In this document: in pieces, positions 38,280-47,655 of the stretch
Numbering within the stretch: position 1 is the stretch's first letter
How the letters are laid out: every line of letters begins with the position of its first letter
From: Streptomyces phaeofaciens
GTDB lineage: Bacteria > Actinomycetota > Actinomycetes > Streptomycetales > Streptomycetaceae
NCBI RefSeq assembly: GCF_014648915.1
Contig: NZ_BMSA01000006.1
Span: forward strand, 186,001 to 250,000
Length of the DNA stretch: 64,000 nt
Direction of reading: 5' to 3'
Made by a program: the position numbers and the translations under genes
The notes under the pieces: generated by a model
The model's input: the letters and a program-made list of their open reading frames with translations, nothing else
What the model was told of the DNA's origin: nothing
Database searches by the model: none

Positions 38280-39935
38280 TCAGAAGCCTCGCGTCCGCTT
38301 CGCCGCCCGGCGCTTCTCGGCGGAACCGACCCGCAGGAACAACCGGGACACCTCCGACCCCAGATTCACCCCGATCGCGATGGCCATCGCCAGCGCCGCG
38401 GCCTTGGTGAGGGACACCAGCCCCTCGTCCACCTCGTTCTGCGCGATGGCCAGCAGCCCGAAGTACGTGGCCGATCCCGGCAGCAGGGGCCCGATCGCCG
38501 CGGTGGTGTACGGCAGCGCCGAGGCGAACCGGTAGCGCGACAGCAACTGCCCGAACAGCCCCACGACCCCCGCCGCGACGGCGGTGGAGGCCACCGGCGA
38601 GATGTCGCCGGCGTAGTGCATCGCGCCGTACACCGACCAGGCCACGCCCCCGTTCAGGGTGACCGCCAGCACGGTGGACCGCTCCTGCTGCAACAGCACC
38701 GCGAAGGTCAGCGACAGCAGCATCGACGCGCCGATCTGCCACAGCGGCCGCTCGGTGATCCCCAGGGCCGCGTCGGGGTTGAGATGGGCCCCCAGCTGCA
38801 CCCCGAGATAGAGCATCACCAGCACCCCGACCACGATGCCCACGAAGAAGTACATGACCTCCAGCAGACGCGCGGCCGCGGTGATGTAGAAGCCGGTCAG
38901 CCCGTCCTGGACACCCGCCACCAGCGCCCGCCCGGGCAGCAGCGCGAACAGCCCACCGGTGATCACCGCGGACGCCTTCACATCGACGTCGGCCAGGGTC
39001 AGCGCGACCCCTATCGCCGCCGGCGGCATCGCGGCGACCAGGAACTGGTAGAACTCCGGCAGCCCGCGCCCCGCGCACAGCCAGGCCAGCCGGTCGCCGA
39101 GCATCGCCCCGAGCGCGGCCGCGACGAACACGACCAGGTCACCGCCGACCAGCACGGAGGCCGCGCCCGCGAGCAGCCCGCTCGCCGAGGTCAGCACCCA
39201 CGTCGGATACGGGTGCCGGTTGCGGCGCATCTCCGCGAGCCGCCGGTAGGCCTCCTCCAGGGAGAAGTGGGTCTCCGGGTCGCTGAGGTCGTCCACGAGC
39301 CGGAAGACGGCCGCCAGGCGCGTGTAGTCGGTGCCGCGCCGCCGTACCGTACGCGACGCCGTCACCGGGTCCTCGACCAGCGACGGCTGGTACGAGATCG
39401 ACAGCAGCGTGAAGGTGACGTTGGGCTCGCAGCGGTCCAGCCCGTAACTGCGGCAGACCGCGAACATCGCGGCCTCCACGTCCTCGGCGCCCTCGCCGCC
39501 CGCGAGCAGCAACTCGCCGATGCGCAGCGTCAGGTCGAGCACGCGCGGGACGGCCGGACCGACCTCCTCCGCCTTCGCGACCCGCTCCGGCGCCGGCCGC
39601 TCCGCCACCGGCATCCGCAGCATCGTGCGCATCCGGTCCTGCCAGGGCACGTCCTTGGTCAGACTGACCACGGCGATCCCGTCGGCCGGGGTGAACGCGG
39701 CCGGGGCTCCGCGGGCGCGGTACGTGTGCGGCGGGGTGAACGCCGACCCCTCCGGCTCCCCGGCGGGCGGCACGTCCAGCCCCTTCGGGACCGCGAACTC
39801 CGACGTGGTCTCCGACTCGCTCCCCGCTCTGGGGACGGCCAGTCCCTCCGGTACGGCGAACTCGGAGGTGACCTCGGGGTCGTAGGAACCCCGCGACTCG
39901 TCCGACTGCGGCTTGCGGTCCTCCGCCTCCGTCAC
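38280..39935 (-). CDS. ThrE-like threonine/serine exporter family membrane protein
   Basis: This 551-aa protein joins the two halves of the ThrE family. A charged cytoplasmic N-terminus of about 110 residues precedes the first ThrE domain (LDLTLRIGELLLAGGEGAEDVEAAMFAVCRSYGLDRCEPNVTFTLLSIS, then five hydrophobic helices) and the second, DUF3815-like domain (ASMLLSLTFAVLLQQERSTVLAVTLNGGVAW). About ten helices are predicted. In C. glutamicum ThrE exports threonine and serine; substrate here is assumed. GTG 39935 with GGGAG 9 nt upstream is preferred over GTG 39959, whose Shine-Dalgarno-like sequence is too close. The N-terminal SEFAVPEGL and SEFAVPKGL stretches form an internal duplication. Confidence 0.88.
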   Translation of the reverse strand: MTEAEDRKPQSDESRGSYDPEVTSEFAVPEGLAVPRAGSESETTSEFAVPKGLDVPPAGEPEGSAFTPPHTYRARGAPAAFTPADGIAVVSLTKDVPWQDRMRTMLRMPVAERPAPERVAKAEEVGPAVPRVLDLTLRIGELLLAGGEGAEDVEAAMFAVCRSYGLDRCEPNVTFTLLSISYQPSLVEDPVTASRTVRRRGTDYTRLAAVFRLVDDLSDPETHFSLEEAYRRLAEMRRNRHPYPTWVLTSASGLLAGAASVLVGGDLVVFVAAALGAMLGDRLAWLCAGRGLPEFYQFLVAAMPPAAIGVALTLADVDVKASAVITGGLFALLPGRALVAGVQDGLTGFYITAAARLLEVMYFFVGIVVGVLVMLYLGVQLGAHLNPDAALGITERPLWQIGASMLLSLTFAVLLQQERSTVLAVTLNGGVAWSVYGAMHYAGDISPVASTAVAAGVVGLFGQLLSRYRFASALPYTTAAIGPLLPGSATYFGLLAIAQNEVDEGLVSLTKAAALAMAIAIGVNLGSEVSRLFLRVGSAEKRRAAKRTRGF

Positions 39936-39992
39936 TGCGTAACGCTCCCTGAACGACACCTTCCGTAGGCCTCAGTATGCGCACAGACACGC

Positions 39993-40026
39993 AGAAGGGC
40001 CGCACGCGTGTGCGTGCGGCCCTTCT
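39993..40026 (-). terminator. Terminator downstream of ppa
   Basis: Arms AGAAGGGCCGCACGC (39993-40007) and GCGTGCGGCCCTTCT (40012-40026) pair perfectly over 15 bp with a GTGT loop, 20 bp after the ppa stop. On the minus strand a T-rich run follows. Confidence 0.8.
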
Positions 40027-40045
40027 CAGTGCTCACTGCGGGGGG

Positions 40046-40537
40046 TCAGTGACCGCCCTGGTCCTTGAAGCGCTTGTACGACCGCTCGATCTCGGCCTCG
40101 GCGTCGACACGGCCCACCCAGTCGGCGCCCTCGACGGACTTGCCGGGCTCCAGGTCCTTGTAGACCTCGAAGAAGTGCTGGATCTCCAGGCGGTCGAACT
40201 CCGACACGTGGTGGATGTCCCGCAGGTGCTCCACGCGCGGGTCGGTCGCCGGGACGCACAGCAGCTTGTCGTCGCCGCCGGCCTCGTCCGTCATCCGGAA
40301 CATGCCGATCGCGCGGCACTTGATGAGGCAGCCCGGGAACGTGGGCTCGTCCAGGATGACCAGCGCGTCCAGCGGGTCGCCGTCCTCGCCGAGGGTGTTC
40401 TCGACGAATCCGTAGTCGGTCGGGTAGGCGGTCGAGGTGAAGAGTCGACGGTCCAGGCGGATCCGACCGGTCTCGTGGTCCACCTCGTACTTGTTCCGCG
40501 AACCCTTCGGGATCTCGATCGTGACGTCGAACTCCAC
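40046..40537 (-). CDS. ppa: Inorganic pyrophosphatase
   Basis: This 163-aa soluble family I pyrophosphatase hydrolyses PPi to phosphate and so drives nucleotide and tRNA charging reactions. The active-site pattern is complete: EIPKGSRNKYEVDHETGRIRLDR, AYPTDYGFVENTLGEDGDPLDALVI (the DxDPxD metal site) and DLEPGKSVEGADW. GTG 40537 has GGAGGAG 7 nt upstream and gives the usual actinobacterial length; an upstream ATG gives 171 aa. It is divergent from the carboxypeptidase gene across about 85 bp. Confidence 0.96.
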   Translation of the reverse strand: MEFDVTIEIPKGSRNKYEVDHETGRIRLDRRLFTSTAYPTDYGFVENTLGEDGDPLDALVILDEPTFPGCLIKCRAIGMFRMTDEAGGDDKLLCVPATDPRVEHLRDIHHVSEFDRLEIQHFFEVYKDLEPGKSVEGADWVGRVDAEAEIERSYKRFKDQGGH

Positions 40538-40622
40538 CGGTGGCTCCTCCATGATCAGCACATAGTTCTGGTGGTTAAGTGTCCCTCACGCAGGTGTGTG
40601 ATCGCGAAAGGGGCTGGTGGTC

Positions 40623-42299
40623 GTGCCAGAACTGAGGCCGTGGCGAGCCGCGAGACCCCACGTGGTGCGGGTCGCGGACGCCGTACGACCACGTCTGGCA
40701 CGGGTCGCAGGGATCGTAGGCCCCCGTCTCGCGCGGGTGACAGCCGCCGTGAAACCGCAGGTCGCACGGCTCACACAGGCGGCGAAGCCACAGCTCGCAC
40801 GGATCACGAAGGCCGGTCCGAACGCCCGGTCCTGGCAGTACACCGCGGGTGCGGCGACCGCCGGACTGGCGCTGGCCGCCGGTCTGGTGACCGCCGCCGG
40901 TCCCTGGGACTCCACCGGTCAGCGTACGGCCGAGCGGGACCGGGCCGCCGCACTGGAAGGCGCGGGTGGCACAGATCACGGCCGTCGCACCGGTTCATCT
41001 GCTTCATCCGGTTCATCTGGTTCGTCCGGTTCGTCCGACACCGCGGCCGGCGCCCCGCGGCCGGCGCCCGCACCCAGCGCCGCCTCCGTCCTCTCCGGCC
41101 TCGGCGGCCCCGCCGACACCGTGAAGTCCGCCCCGGCCGCCACGGGCCTCGCCGCCGTCCTGGACCCCCTCCTGCGCGACCCCGCGCTCGGCACCCGGCA
41201 CGCCGCCGCCGTCGTCGACGTGACCACCGGCGAGCGCCTCTACGGCGCCGGGGCCGACCAGGCGCTCACCCCGGCCTCCACCACGAAGATCGCCACCGCG
41301 GTCGCCGCGCTCACCGCGATGGGCCCCGACCACCGCCTCACCACCCGCGCCGCCCTGGAAGCCGACACCAAGGAACTCGTCCTCGTCGGCGGCGGCGACC
41401 CCACGCTGACCGCCCGCAAGGACGCCCAGGGCTGGGCGAGTCTGCGCACCCTCGCCACCGCGACCGCCAAGGCGCTCAAGCAGCGCGGCCTCACCGAGGT
41501 GACCCTCTCGTACGACACGACCCTCTTCACCGGCTCCGAAATTCACCCCATCGGGGTCAACCCCAACCTCGCCGCCGTCACCTCCCTCAGCGCCGACGAG
41601 GGCCGCACCGACGACTCCACGAGCGGCCCGGCGGCCCGCGTGAGCGACCCCGCGGCCGACGCCACCCGCCGGTTCGCCGGCTTCCTGAAGGCCGAGGGCA
41701 TCAGCACCACCTCCCCGGGCCCCTCGAAGGCCACCACGCGCGCGGAGACCCTCGCCACCGTCTCCTCGCCCCCGCTGTCCGACCTGGTCGAGCGGATGCT
41801 CACCAACAGCGACAACGACATCGCCGAGGCCCTCGCCCGCCAGACCGCCCTCGCGACCGGCGGACACGCCGACTTCGCAGGCGGCGGCCGGGCCGTCCAC
41901 GCCCAGCTGAAGAAGCTCGGACTGCCCGTCGCCGGCGCCGCCTTCAAGGACGGCAGCGGACTCGACCGCGGCGACCGCCTCACCGCGAACCTCCTGACCG
42001 CCCTCCTGGTCAAGGCTGGCGACCCGGACCGCCCCGACCTGCGCCCCGCCCTCACCGGCCTCCCGGTCGCCGGTTTCACCGGCACCCTCAGCACCCGCTA
42101 CGCCGACGGCGCCGCCGGTGTCGTACGCGCCAAGACCGGCACCCTCAGCGGGGTCAACGCCCTGGCCGGCACCGTCGTCGACCACGACGGCCATCTCCTG
42201 GCCTTCGCCCTCCTGGCCTCCGGCACCACGGACCCGACCGCCGCCCAGACGGCGCTGGACCGGACGGCGACGGCACTGGCGGGCTGCGGCTGCCGCTGA
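40623..42299 (+). CDS. D-alanyl-D-alanine carboxypeptidase/endopeptidase (PBP4, DacB type)
   Basis: This 558-aa penicillin-binding protein trims peptidoglycan stem peptides outside the membrane. The active site is complete: SxxK in PASTTK (Ser219, Lys222), SxN in TNSDND (about 396) and KTG in AKTGTLSG (Lys504). The N-terminus is unusual: five 11-residue Pro-started basic repeats (residues 12-66), then one transmembrane helix (about 72-94) and a Ser/Gly-rich linker with GSS repeats. The N-terminus is thus cytoplasmic. GTG 40623 lies 9 nt after AAAGGGG; GTG 40617 is also possible. It heads the rightward cell-wall/tRNA/purine block that continues to ftsH. Confidence 0.93.
   Translation: MPELRPWRAARPHVVRVADAVRPRLARVAGIVGPRLARVTAAVKPQVARLTQAAKPQLARITKAGPNARSWQYTAGAATAGLALAAGLVTAAGPWDSTGQRTAERDRAAALEGAGGTDHGRRTGSSASSGSSGSSGSSDTAAGAPRPAPAPSAASVLSGLGGPADTVKSAPAATGLAAVLDPLLRDPALGTRHAAAVVDVTTGERLYGAGADQALTPASTTKIATAVAALTAMGPDHRLTTRAALEADTKELVLVGGGDPTLTARKDAQGWASLRTLATATAKALKQRGLTEVTLSYDTTLFTGSEIHPIGVNPNLAAVTSLSADEGRTDDSTSGPAARVSDPAADATRRFAGFLKAEGISTTSPGPSKATTRAETLATVSSPPLSDLVERMLTNSDNDIAEALARQTALATGGHADFAGGGRAVHAQLKKLGLPVAGAAFKDGSGLDRGDRLTANLLTALLVKAGDPDRPDLRPALTGLPVAGFTGTLSTRYADGAAGVVRAKTGTLSGVNALAGTVVDHDGHLLAFALLASGTTDPTAAQTALDRTATALAGCGCR
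40656..40820 (+). repeat. 33-bp coding repeats: five 11-residue units in the carboxypeptidase N-terminus
   Basis: Units begin with Pro at residues 12, 23, 34, 45 and 56: PHVVRVADAVR, PRLARVAGIVG, PRLARVTAAVK, PQVARLTQAAK, PQLARITKAGP. The pattern is P-x-(L/V)-A-R-(V/L/I), with a basic residue near the end of most units. The DNA is less conserved than the protein, which suggests selection on the peptide. Confidence 0.8.
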
Positions 42300-42410
42300 G
42301 GCGCCCCGGCGCCCCTCCTGCTCGCCCGCCCGCCGGCTTCCCGCTCGCGCGGGGCCCCGCCCCGCCGCGCGGCCCTGCCCCAACTGGCGGTGACCACGTA
42401 CGGTTGACAC

Positions 42411-43535
42411 ATGACGAGCATCGGTGGTGCGGAGATGGTCGACTGGAATCTCGCGGTGGCGACCGCGACCCGGCTCGTACGGCCGGGCCCCGAGGTGAGC
42501 CGTGACGAGGCCAGGGCCGTCGTCACGGAACTCCGCCGGCACGCCAAGGCCTCGGAGGAACACGTCCGCGGCTTCACCCGGATGGGCACCGACGACATCC
42601 ACGACACCCCGATCCTCGTCGTCGACCGCCCCGGCTGGGTGCGGGCCAACGTCGCCGGGTTCCGGGAGATCCTCAAGCCCCTCCTCGACAAGATGCAGGA
42701 ACGCCGCGGCACCGGGGCAGGCGGCGCGGTCCTGGGCGCCGTCGGCGGCAAGGTCACCGGCGTCGAACTGGGCATGCTGCTGTCCTTCCTGGCCTCCCGC
42801 GTCCTCGGCCAGTACGAGACCTTCGCCCCCGCCGGCCGCGACCTCCCCGGCGGCGGCAGGAACGGCGGCCGGCTGCTGCTCGTCGCGCCGAACATCGTCC
42901 ACGTCGAGCGCGAACTCGACGTCGACCCCCACGACTTCCGCCTCTGGGTCTGCCTCCACGAGGAGACCCACCGCACCCAGTTCTCGTCCGTGCCCTGGCT
43001 GCGCGACCACCTCGAGGGCGAGATCCAGTCGTTTCTGGGCGAGACCGACGTCGACCCCATGACCTTCCTGGAACGCGTCCGGGAGGCCGCCCAGTCCCTC
43101 TCCGGCGGGCGCCCCGAGGGCGAGGAGGACGACGGCGGCCGCTCCCTGGTCGAACTCGTGCAGACACCCGCCCAGCGGGAGATCCTCGGCCGGCTCACCG
43201 CCGTGATGTCCCTGCTGGAGGGACACGCCGACTTCGTCATGGACGGCGTCGGCCCGGAGGTCGTGGCGACCGTCTCCGAGATCCGCGAGAAGTTCCAGCA
43301 GCGTCGCGCCAAGGGCGCCTCCCGGCTGGACCTGGCCCTGCGCAGGCTGCTGGGCCTGGACGCCAAGCTCCGCCAGTACCGCGACGGCGAACGGTTCGTA
43401 CGGGCCGTCGTCGACCAGGTCGGCATGGACGGCTTCAACCGCGTCTGGACCTCCCCGAACACGCTGCCGACCAAGGCCGAGATCTCCAAACCGGCGGACT
43501 GGGTCGCACGGGTGCACCGCAAGGCCGAGTCGTGA
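42411..43535 (+). CDS. Zinc metalloprotease-like DUF2342 protein (F420 biosynthesis-associated family)
   Basis: This 374-aa protein has HEETH (His183 to His187) in LWVCLHEETHRTQF, and EGHADFVMDGVG further on supplies the third zinc ligand pattern. The N-terminus has the DUF2342 pattern DWNLAVATATRLVRPGPEVSRDEA and WVRANVAGFREILKPL. The family is often labelled coenzyme F420 biosynthesis-associated, but no F420 pathway gene is nearby. A proteolytic function has not been shown to my knowledge. It is followed by tilS, as in other Streptomyces and mycobacterial chromosomes. Confidence 0.88.
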   Translation: MTSIGGAEMVDWNLAVATATRLVRPGPEVSRDEARAVVTELRRHAKASEEHVRGFTRMGTDDIHDTPILVVDRPGWVRANVAGFREILKPLLDKMQERRGTGAGGAVLGAVGGKVTGVELGMLLSFLASRVLGQYETFAPAGRDLPGGGRNGGRLLLVAPNIVHVERELDVDPHDFRLWVCLHEETHRTQFSSVPWLRDHLEGEIQSFLGETDVDPMTFLERVREAAQSLSGGRPEGEEDDGGRSLVELVQTPAQREILGRLTAVMSLLEGHADFVMDGVGPEVVATVSEIREKFQQRRAKGASRLDLALRRLLGLDAKLRQYRDGERFVRAVVDQVGMDGFNRVWTSPNTLPTKAEISKPADWVARVHRKAES

Positions 43536-43729
43536 GCCGGCGACGAACGGCATGAACCGGATCCGGCCGACGGCAGGCGAACGCCCCTTCAATCACCCGT
43601 CCGAGGGACCGTGGGCCCTCGGCAGGCGTGCAATGCTCGGGGAACGGCCCGGCTCTGTCACCATCTATACACTCTGAGTGACCGGCCTCGGGCTCACCCC
43701 CCCGAAAACTTCATGAAGGGAACCGGACA

Positions 43730-44761
43730 ATGGGTCCCCATCCTGCGGTCGCGGCGATACGCCTGGCGGTCCGCCGCGTACTTCACGACATCCTCAACGA
43801 CCATCAGCCCTCCGACATCGCCGCGCAGGGCTCGCACGAGCGCCCGCCCGCGCCGCTCGTGCTCGTGGCGTGCTCCGGCGGCGCCGACTCCATGGCGCTC
43901 GCCTCCGCACTGGCCTTCGAAGCCCCCCGGCTCGGCCTGCGCGCGGGCGGTGTCACCGTCGACCACGGCCTCCAGCCCGGCTCCGACGAGCGCGCCGACG
44001 AAGTCGTCCTGCGCCTGCGCGGACTCGGCCTCGACCCGGTCGAGGCCACCGCCGTGACCGTCGGCCGCGAAGGCGGACCCGAGGCAGCCGCCCGCGACGC
44101 CCGCTACGCCGCCCTCGACGCCGCCGCCGAACGCCACGCGGCCACCGCGATCCTGCTCGGCCACACCCGCGACGACCAGGCCGAGACCGTCCTGCTCGGC
44201 CTCGCCCGCGGCTCCGGCATCCGCTCCCTGTCCGGAATGGCCGCGGTCTCGGGGACCGGCGGCCGCTACCGGCGCCCCTTCCTCCAGCTGGACCGGCAGA
44301 CCGCCCGCAAGGCGTGCATGGTCCAGTCGCTGCCCGTCTGGGACGACCCGCACAACGCCGACCCCGCCTACACCCGCTCCCGGCTGCGCCACGAAGGCCT
44401 GCCCGCGCTGGAGAAGGCGCTCGGCAAGGGGGTCGTCGAGGCGCTCGCCCGCACGGCCCAGCTCTCCCGCGACGACGCCGACGCGCTCGACGCCTGGGCC
44501 GGCCAGGCCGAGGCCGCCGTACGGGACGCCACGGGCCTCCTGGAGTGCGCCAAGCTCTACGCCCTGCCCCCCGCCGTCCGCCGCCGCGTCCTGCGCCGCG
44601 CCGCCATCGAGGCGGGCGCCCCGGCCGGTTCGCTCTTCGCCCGGCACATCGAGGAGGTCGACCGGCTGATCACCGGTTGGCGCGGCCAGGGGGGCATCAA
44701 TCTCCCCGGCAAAGTCGTGGCCCAGCGCCAGGGTGGCAGACTGGTGATTCGGCAAGGCTGA
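43730..44761 (+). CDS. tilS: tRNA(Ile)-lysidine synthetase
   Basis: This 343-aa enzyme modifies C34 of the CAU-anticodon tRNA(Ile) to lysidine with ATP. The PP-loop SGGADS starts at residue 49 in VACSGGADSMALASAL. Further family motifs are VDHGLQPGSDERADEV, ARYAALDAAA, LLGHTRDDQAETVLLGLARGSG and RPFLQLDRQTARKAC. The C-terminal substrate-binding region is short, as usual in actinobacteria. The ATG has AAGGG about 10 nt upstream. It precedes hpt and ftsH, an order seen in many Gram-positive genomes. Confidence 0.96.
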   Translation: MGPHPAVAAIRLAVRRVLHDILNDHQPSDIAAQGSHERPPAPLVLVACSGGADSMALASALAFEAPRLGLRAGGVTVDHGLQPGSDERADEVVLRLRGLGLDPVEATAVTVGREGGPEAAARDARYAALDAAAERHAATAILLGHTRDDQAETVLLGLARGSGIRSLSGMAAVSGTGGRYRRPFLQLDRQTARKACMVQSLPVWDDPHNADPAYTRSRLRHEGLPALEKALGKGVVEALARTAQLSRDDADALDAWAGQAEAAVRDATGLLECAKLYALPPAVRRRVLRRAAIEAGAPAGSLFARHIEEVDRLITGWRGQGGINLPGKVVAQRQGGRLVIRQG

Positions 44762-44794
44762 ATCCCGACCCTCCACACGGAGGGCCGGCGGCCG

Positions 44795-45373
44795 GTGGGA
44801 CGACCGAAAGTGATGCGGGTGGACGCGAAAGACATGGGCACCGACCTCAAAGAGGTGCTCATCACCAAGGAAGAGATCGACGCGAAGCTGGCCGAGCTGG
44901 CCGCGAAGATCGACGCGGAGTACGTGGGCAAGGACCTGCTCATCGTCGGCGTCCTCAAGGGCGCGGTGATGGTCATGGCCGACCTCGCCCGGGCGCTGTC
45001 CACCCCCGTCACCATGGACTGGATGGCCGTGTCGTCGTACGGCGCGGGCACCCAGTCCTCCGGTGTCGTGCGGATCCTCAAGGACCTCGACACGGACATC
45101 AAGGGCAAGCACGTCCTGATCGTCGAGGACATCATCGACTCCGGCCTGACCCTGTCCTGGCTGATCTCGAACCTCGGCTCGCGCGAGCCCGCCACGCTCA
45201 AGGTGTGCACGCTGCTGCGCAAGCCGGACGCGGCCAAGGTCGCCATCGACGTCGAGTGGGTGGGCTTCGACATCCCCAACGAGTTCGTCGTCGGCTACGG
45301 CCTCGACTACGCCGAGAAGTACCGCAACCTCCCGTTCGTCGGTACGCTCGCGCCCCACGTCTACGGTGGTTGA
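44795..45373 (+). CDS. hpt: Hypoxanthine phosphoribosyltransferase
   Basis: This 192-aa purine salvage enzyme transfers ribose-5-phosphate from PRPP to hypoxanthine or guanine. The PRPP motif VLIVEDIIDSGLTLSWL, the early LKGAVMVMADLARAL loop and the C-terminal WVGFDIPNEFVVGYGLDYAEKYRNLPFVGTL are all present. GTG 44795 lies about 10 nt after GGAGGG; GTG 44810 and ATG 44813 are alternatives that would shorten the protein by 5-6 residues. In this gene order hpt sits between tilS and ftsH. Confidence 0.96.
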   Translation: MGRPKVMRVDAKDMGTDLKEVLITKEEIDAKLAELAAKIDAEYVGKDLLIVGVLKGAVMVMADLARALSTPVTMDWMAVSSYGAGTQSSGVVRILKDLDTDIKGKHVLIVEDIIDSGLTLSWLISNLGSREPATLKVCTLLRKPDAAKVAIDVEWVGFDIPNEFVVGYGLDYAEKYRNLPFVGTLAPHVYGG

Positions 45374-45578
45374 GCCCGTCCTGCGTGACGGCTGAGCCGT
45401 ACGGGCCAGTCTTGTAGGACGATCGGGAACCCCAGCGGGTTTCGCACCGTTGGAGCAGGCAGACGGGTTCACCGGCCTTCCCATGCGGCTTCGGGCCACA
45501 AAGCTGGGGTACCGTCAGAAGAACTGTCTTATCAAACTCACTATGGCAGGAGGGACGGGGCGGCACCGCTCCGTATGG

Positions 45579-47618
45579 ATGGACGTGAAGCGATACTTCC
45601 GTGGGCCGGTCATGTGGATCGTGCTGGCCGTCCTTGCCGTGGTCGTGTTGATGCAGGTCGTCGGCTCGTCCGGCGGCTACAAGACGGTGGACACAGGCCA
45701 GGTCGTTGCAGCGATCAACGACAACAAGGTCGAGTCGGCCAAGCTCACCACCGGTGACGAGCAGACCATCAAGGTCACGCTCAAGGACGGCGTAAAGGTC
45801 GAGGGCAGCTCGAAGATCCAGGCGAGCTACATCGGCGACCAGGGCGTGACCATCGCCAATACGCTGCAGACCAAGTACCAGGACAAGCAGATCCCGGACG
45901 GCTACACGGTGTCGCCGACGAAGCAGAACGCCTTCGTCGGGATCCTGTTGTCCCTGCTCCCCTTCGTCCTCATCGTGGTCGTCTTCCTGTTCCTGATGAA
46001 TCAGATGCAGGGTGGCGGCTCCCGCGTCATGAACTTCGGCAAGTCCAAGGCGAAGCTCATCACCAAGGACACGCCGAAGACCACGTTCGCGGACGTCGCG
46101 GGCTCGGACGAGGCCGTCGAGGAGCTCCACGAGATCAAGGAGTTCCTCCAGGAGCCGGCGAAGTTCCAGGCCGTCGGCGCCAAGATCCCCAAGGGCGTTC
46201 TGCTCTACGGCCCTCCCGGTACCGGCAAGACGCTGCTCGCGCGCGCCGTCGCCGGCGAGGCGGGCGTCCCCTTCTACTCGATCTCCGGTTCCGACTTCGT
46301 CGAGATGTTCGTCGGTGTCGGTGCCTCGCGAGTCCGTGACCTGTTCGAGCAGGCCAAGGCGAACGCCCCGGCGATCGTCTTCGTCGACGAGATCGACGCG
46401 GTCGGCCGCCACCGCGGCGCCGGCCTCGGCGGCGGTCACGACGAGCGCGAGCAGACGCTGAACCAGCTGCTCGTCGAGATGGACGGCTTCGACGTCAAGG
46501 GCGGTGTGATCCTCATCGCCGCCACGAACCGGCCCGACATCCTGGACCCGGCCCTGCTGCGCCCCGGCCGCTTCGACCGCCAGATCGCGGTCGACCGCCC
46601 GGACATGCAGGGTCGCCTGGAGATCCTCAAGGTTCACCAGAAGGGCAAGCCGGTCGCGCCCGACGTCGATCTGGCCGCTGTCGCCCGCCGCACCCCCGGC
46701 TTCACGGGTGCCGATCTGTCGAACGTCCTGAACGAGGCCGCGCTGCTGACGGCCCGCTCGGACCTGAAGCTGATCGACAACCACATGCTGGACGAGGCGA
46801 TCGACCGCGTGGTCGCGGGCCCGCAGAAGCGGACCCGGATCATGTCGGACAAGGAGAAGAAGATCACCGCGTACCACGAGGGCGGTCACGCCCTGGTCGC
46901 GGCGGCCTCGCCGAACTCCGACCCGGTCCACAAGATCACGATCCTGTCCCGCGGCCGTGCCCTCGGTTACACGATGGTCCTGCCGGACGAGGACAAGTAC
47001 TCCACCACCCGCAACGAGATGCTGGACCAGCTGGCCTACATGCTGGGCGGCCGCGCGGCGGAGGAGCTGGTCTTCCACGACCCGACCACGGGTGCGGCGA
47101 ACGACATCGAGAAGGCCACCACCACGGCCCGCGCGATGGTCACCCAGTACGGCATGACCGAGCGTCTGGGCGCCATCAAGTTCGGCGGCGACAACACCGA
47201 GCCGTTCCTCGGCCGTGAGATGGCTCACCAGCGCGACTACTCGGAAGAGGTCGCCGCGCTGGTGGACGAGGAAGTCAAGAAGCTCATCGAGAACGCGCAC
47301 AACGAGGCCTGGGAGATCCTGGTCGAGAACCGCGACGTCCTCGACAACCTGGTCCTCCAGCTGCTGGAGAGGGAGACGCTGGGCAAGGAGGAGATCGCCG
47401 AGATCTTCGCCCCCATCGTCAAGCGTCCCCCGCGGCCGGCCTGGACCGGTTCCTCCCGCCGCACGCCCTCGACCCGTCCGCCGGTGCTCTCCCCCAAGGA
47501 GCTGGCCCTGACGAACGGTGCCAACGGCGCCACCCCGGCGATCTCCACCGTGAAGTCCACCGCGGCGGAGGCCACCCCGGTGACCGAGCCGGCCCCGGAG
47601 GACCGCCCCGAGAGCTGA
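45579..47618 (+). CDS. ftsH: ATP-dependent zinc metalloprotease FtsH
   Basis: This 679-aa membrane AAA+ protease degrades damaged membrane proteins and short-lived regulators. It has TM helices at about 10-30 and 120-145, with a periplasmic-side domain between them, Walker A GPPGTGKT (211-218), Walker B IVFVDEID (about 267) and the second region of homology ATNRPDILDPALLRPGRFDRQ. The zinc site is HEGGH (His433) with Asp near 509 in AANDIEKAT. The C-terminal 60 residues are Pro/Thr/Ala-rich. The start is uncertain: ATG 45579 (MDVKRYFRG) matches the Streptomyces form I remember but lacks a clear Shine-Dalgarno site; ATG 45543 is in frame and near a TATCAA element. Confidence 0.96.
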   Translation: MDVKRYFRGPVMWIVLAVLAVVVLMQVVGSSGGYKTVDTGQVVAAINDNKVESAKLTTGDEQTIKVTLKDGVKVEGSSKIQASYIGDQGVTIANTLQTKYQDKQIPDGYTVSPTKQNAFVGILLSLLPFVLIVVVFLFLMNQMQGGGSRVMNFGKSKAKLITKDTPKTTFADVAGSDEAVEELHEIKEFLQEPAKFQAVGAKIPKGVLLYGPPGTGKTLLARAVAGEAGVPFYSISGSDFVEMFVGVGASRVRDLFEQAKANAPAIVFVDEIDAVGRHRGAGLGGGHDEREQTLNQLLVEMDGFDVKGGVILIAATNRPDILDPALLRPGRFDRQIAVDRPDMQGRLEILKVHQKGKPVAPDVDLAAVARRTPGFTGADLSNVLNEAALLTARSDLKLIDNHMLDEAIDRVVAGPQKRTRIMSDKEKKITAYHEGGHALVAAASPNSDPVHKITILSRGRALGYTMVLPDEDKYSTTRNEMLDQLAYMLGGRAAEELVFHDPTTGAANDIEKATTTARAMVTQYGMTERLGAIKFGGDNTEPFLGREMAHQRDYSEEVAALVDEEVKKLIENAHNEAWEILVENRDVLDNLVLQLLERETLGKEEIAEIFAPIVKRPPRPAWTGSSRRTPSTRPPVLSPKELALTNGANGATPAISTVKSTAAEATPVTEPAPEDRPES

Positions 47619-47655
47619 TCCGGCTCCCGGGCGCCTCTCACCAGGCCCGGAATGG

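Noticed and set aside
42411..43535. F420 biosynthesis locus
   Set aside because: The DUF2342 label suggests F420, but no fbi or cof gene lies nearby, so the pathway link is not supported here.
41013..43592. An 859-codon antisense frame over the carboxypeptidase and DUF2342 genes
   Set aside because: Low-complexity Gly/Val/Ala product spanning two well-supported genes on the other strand.
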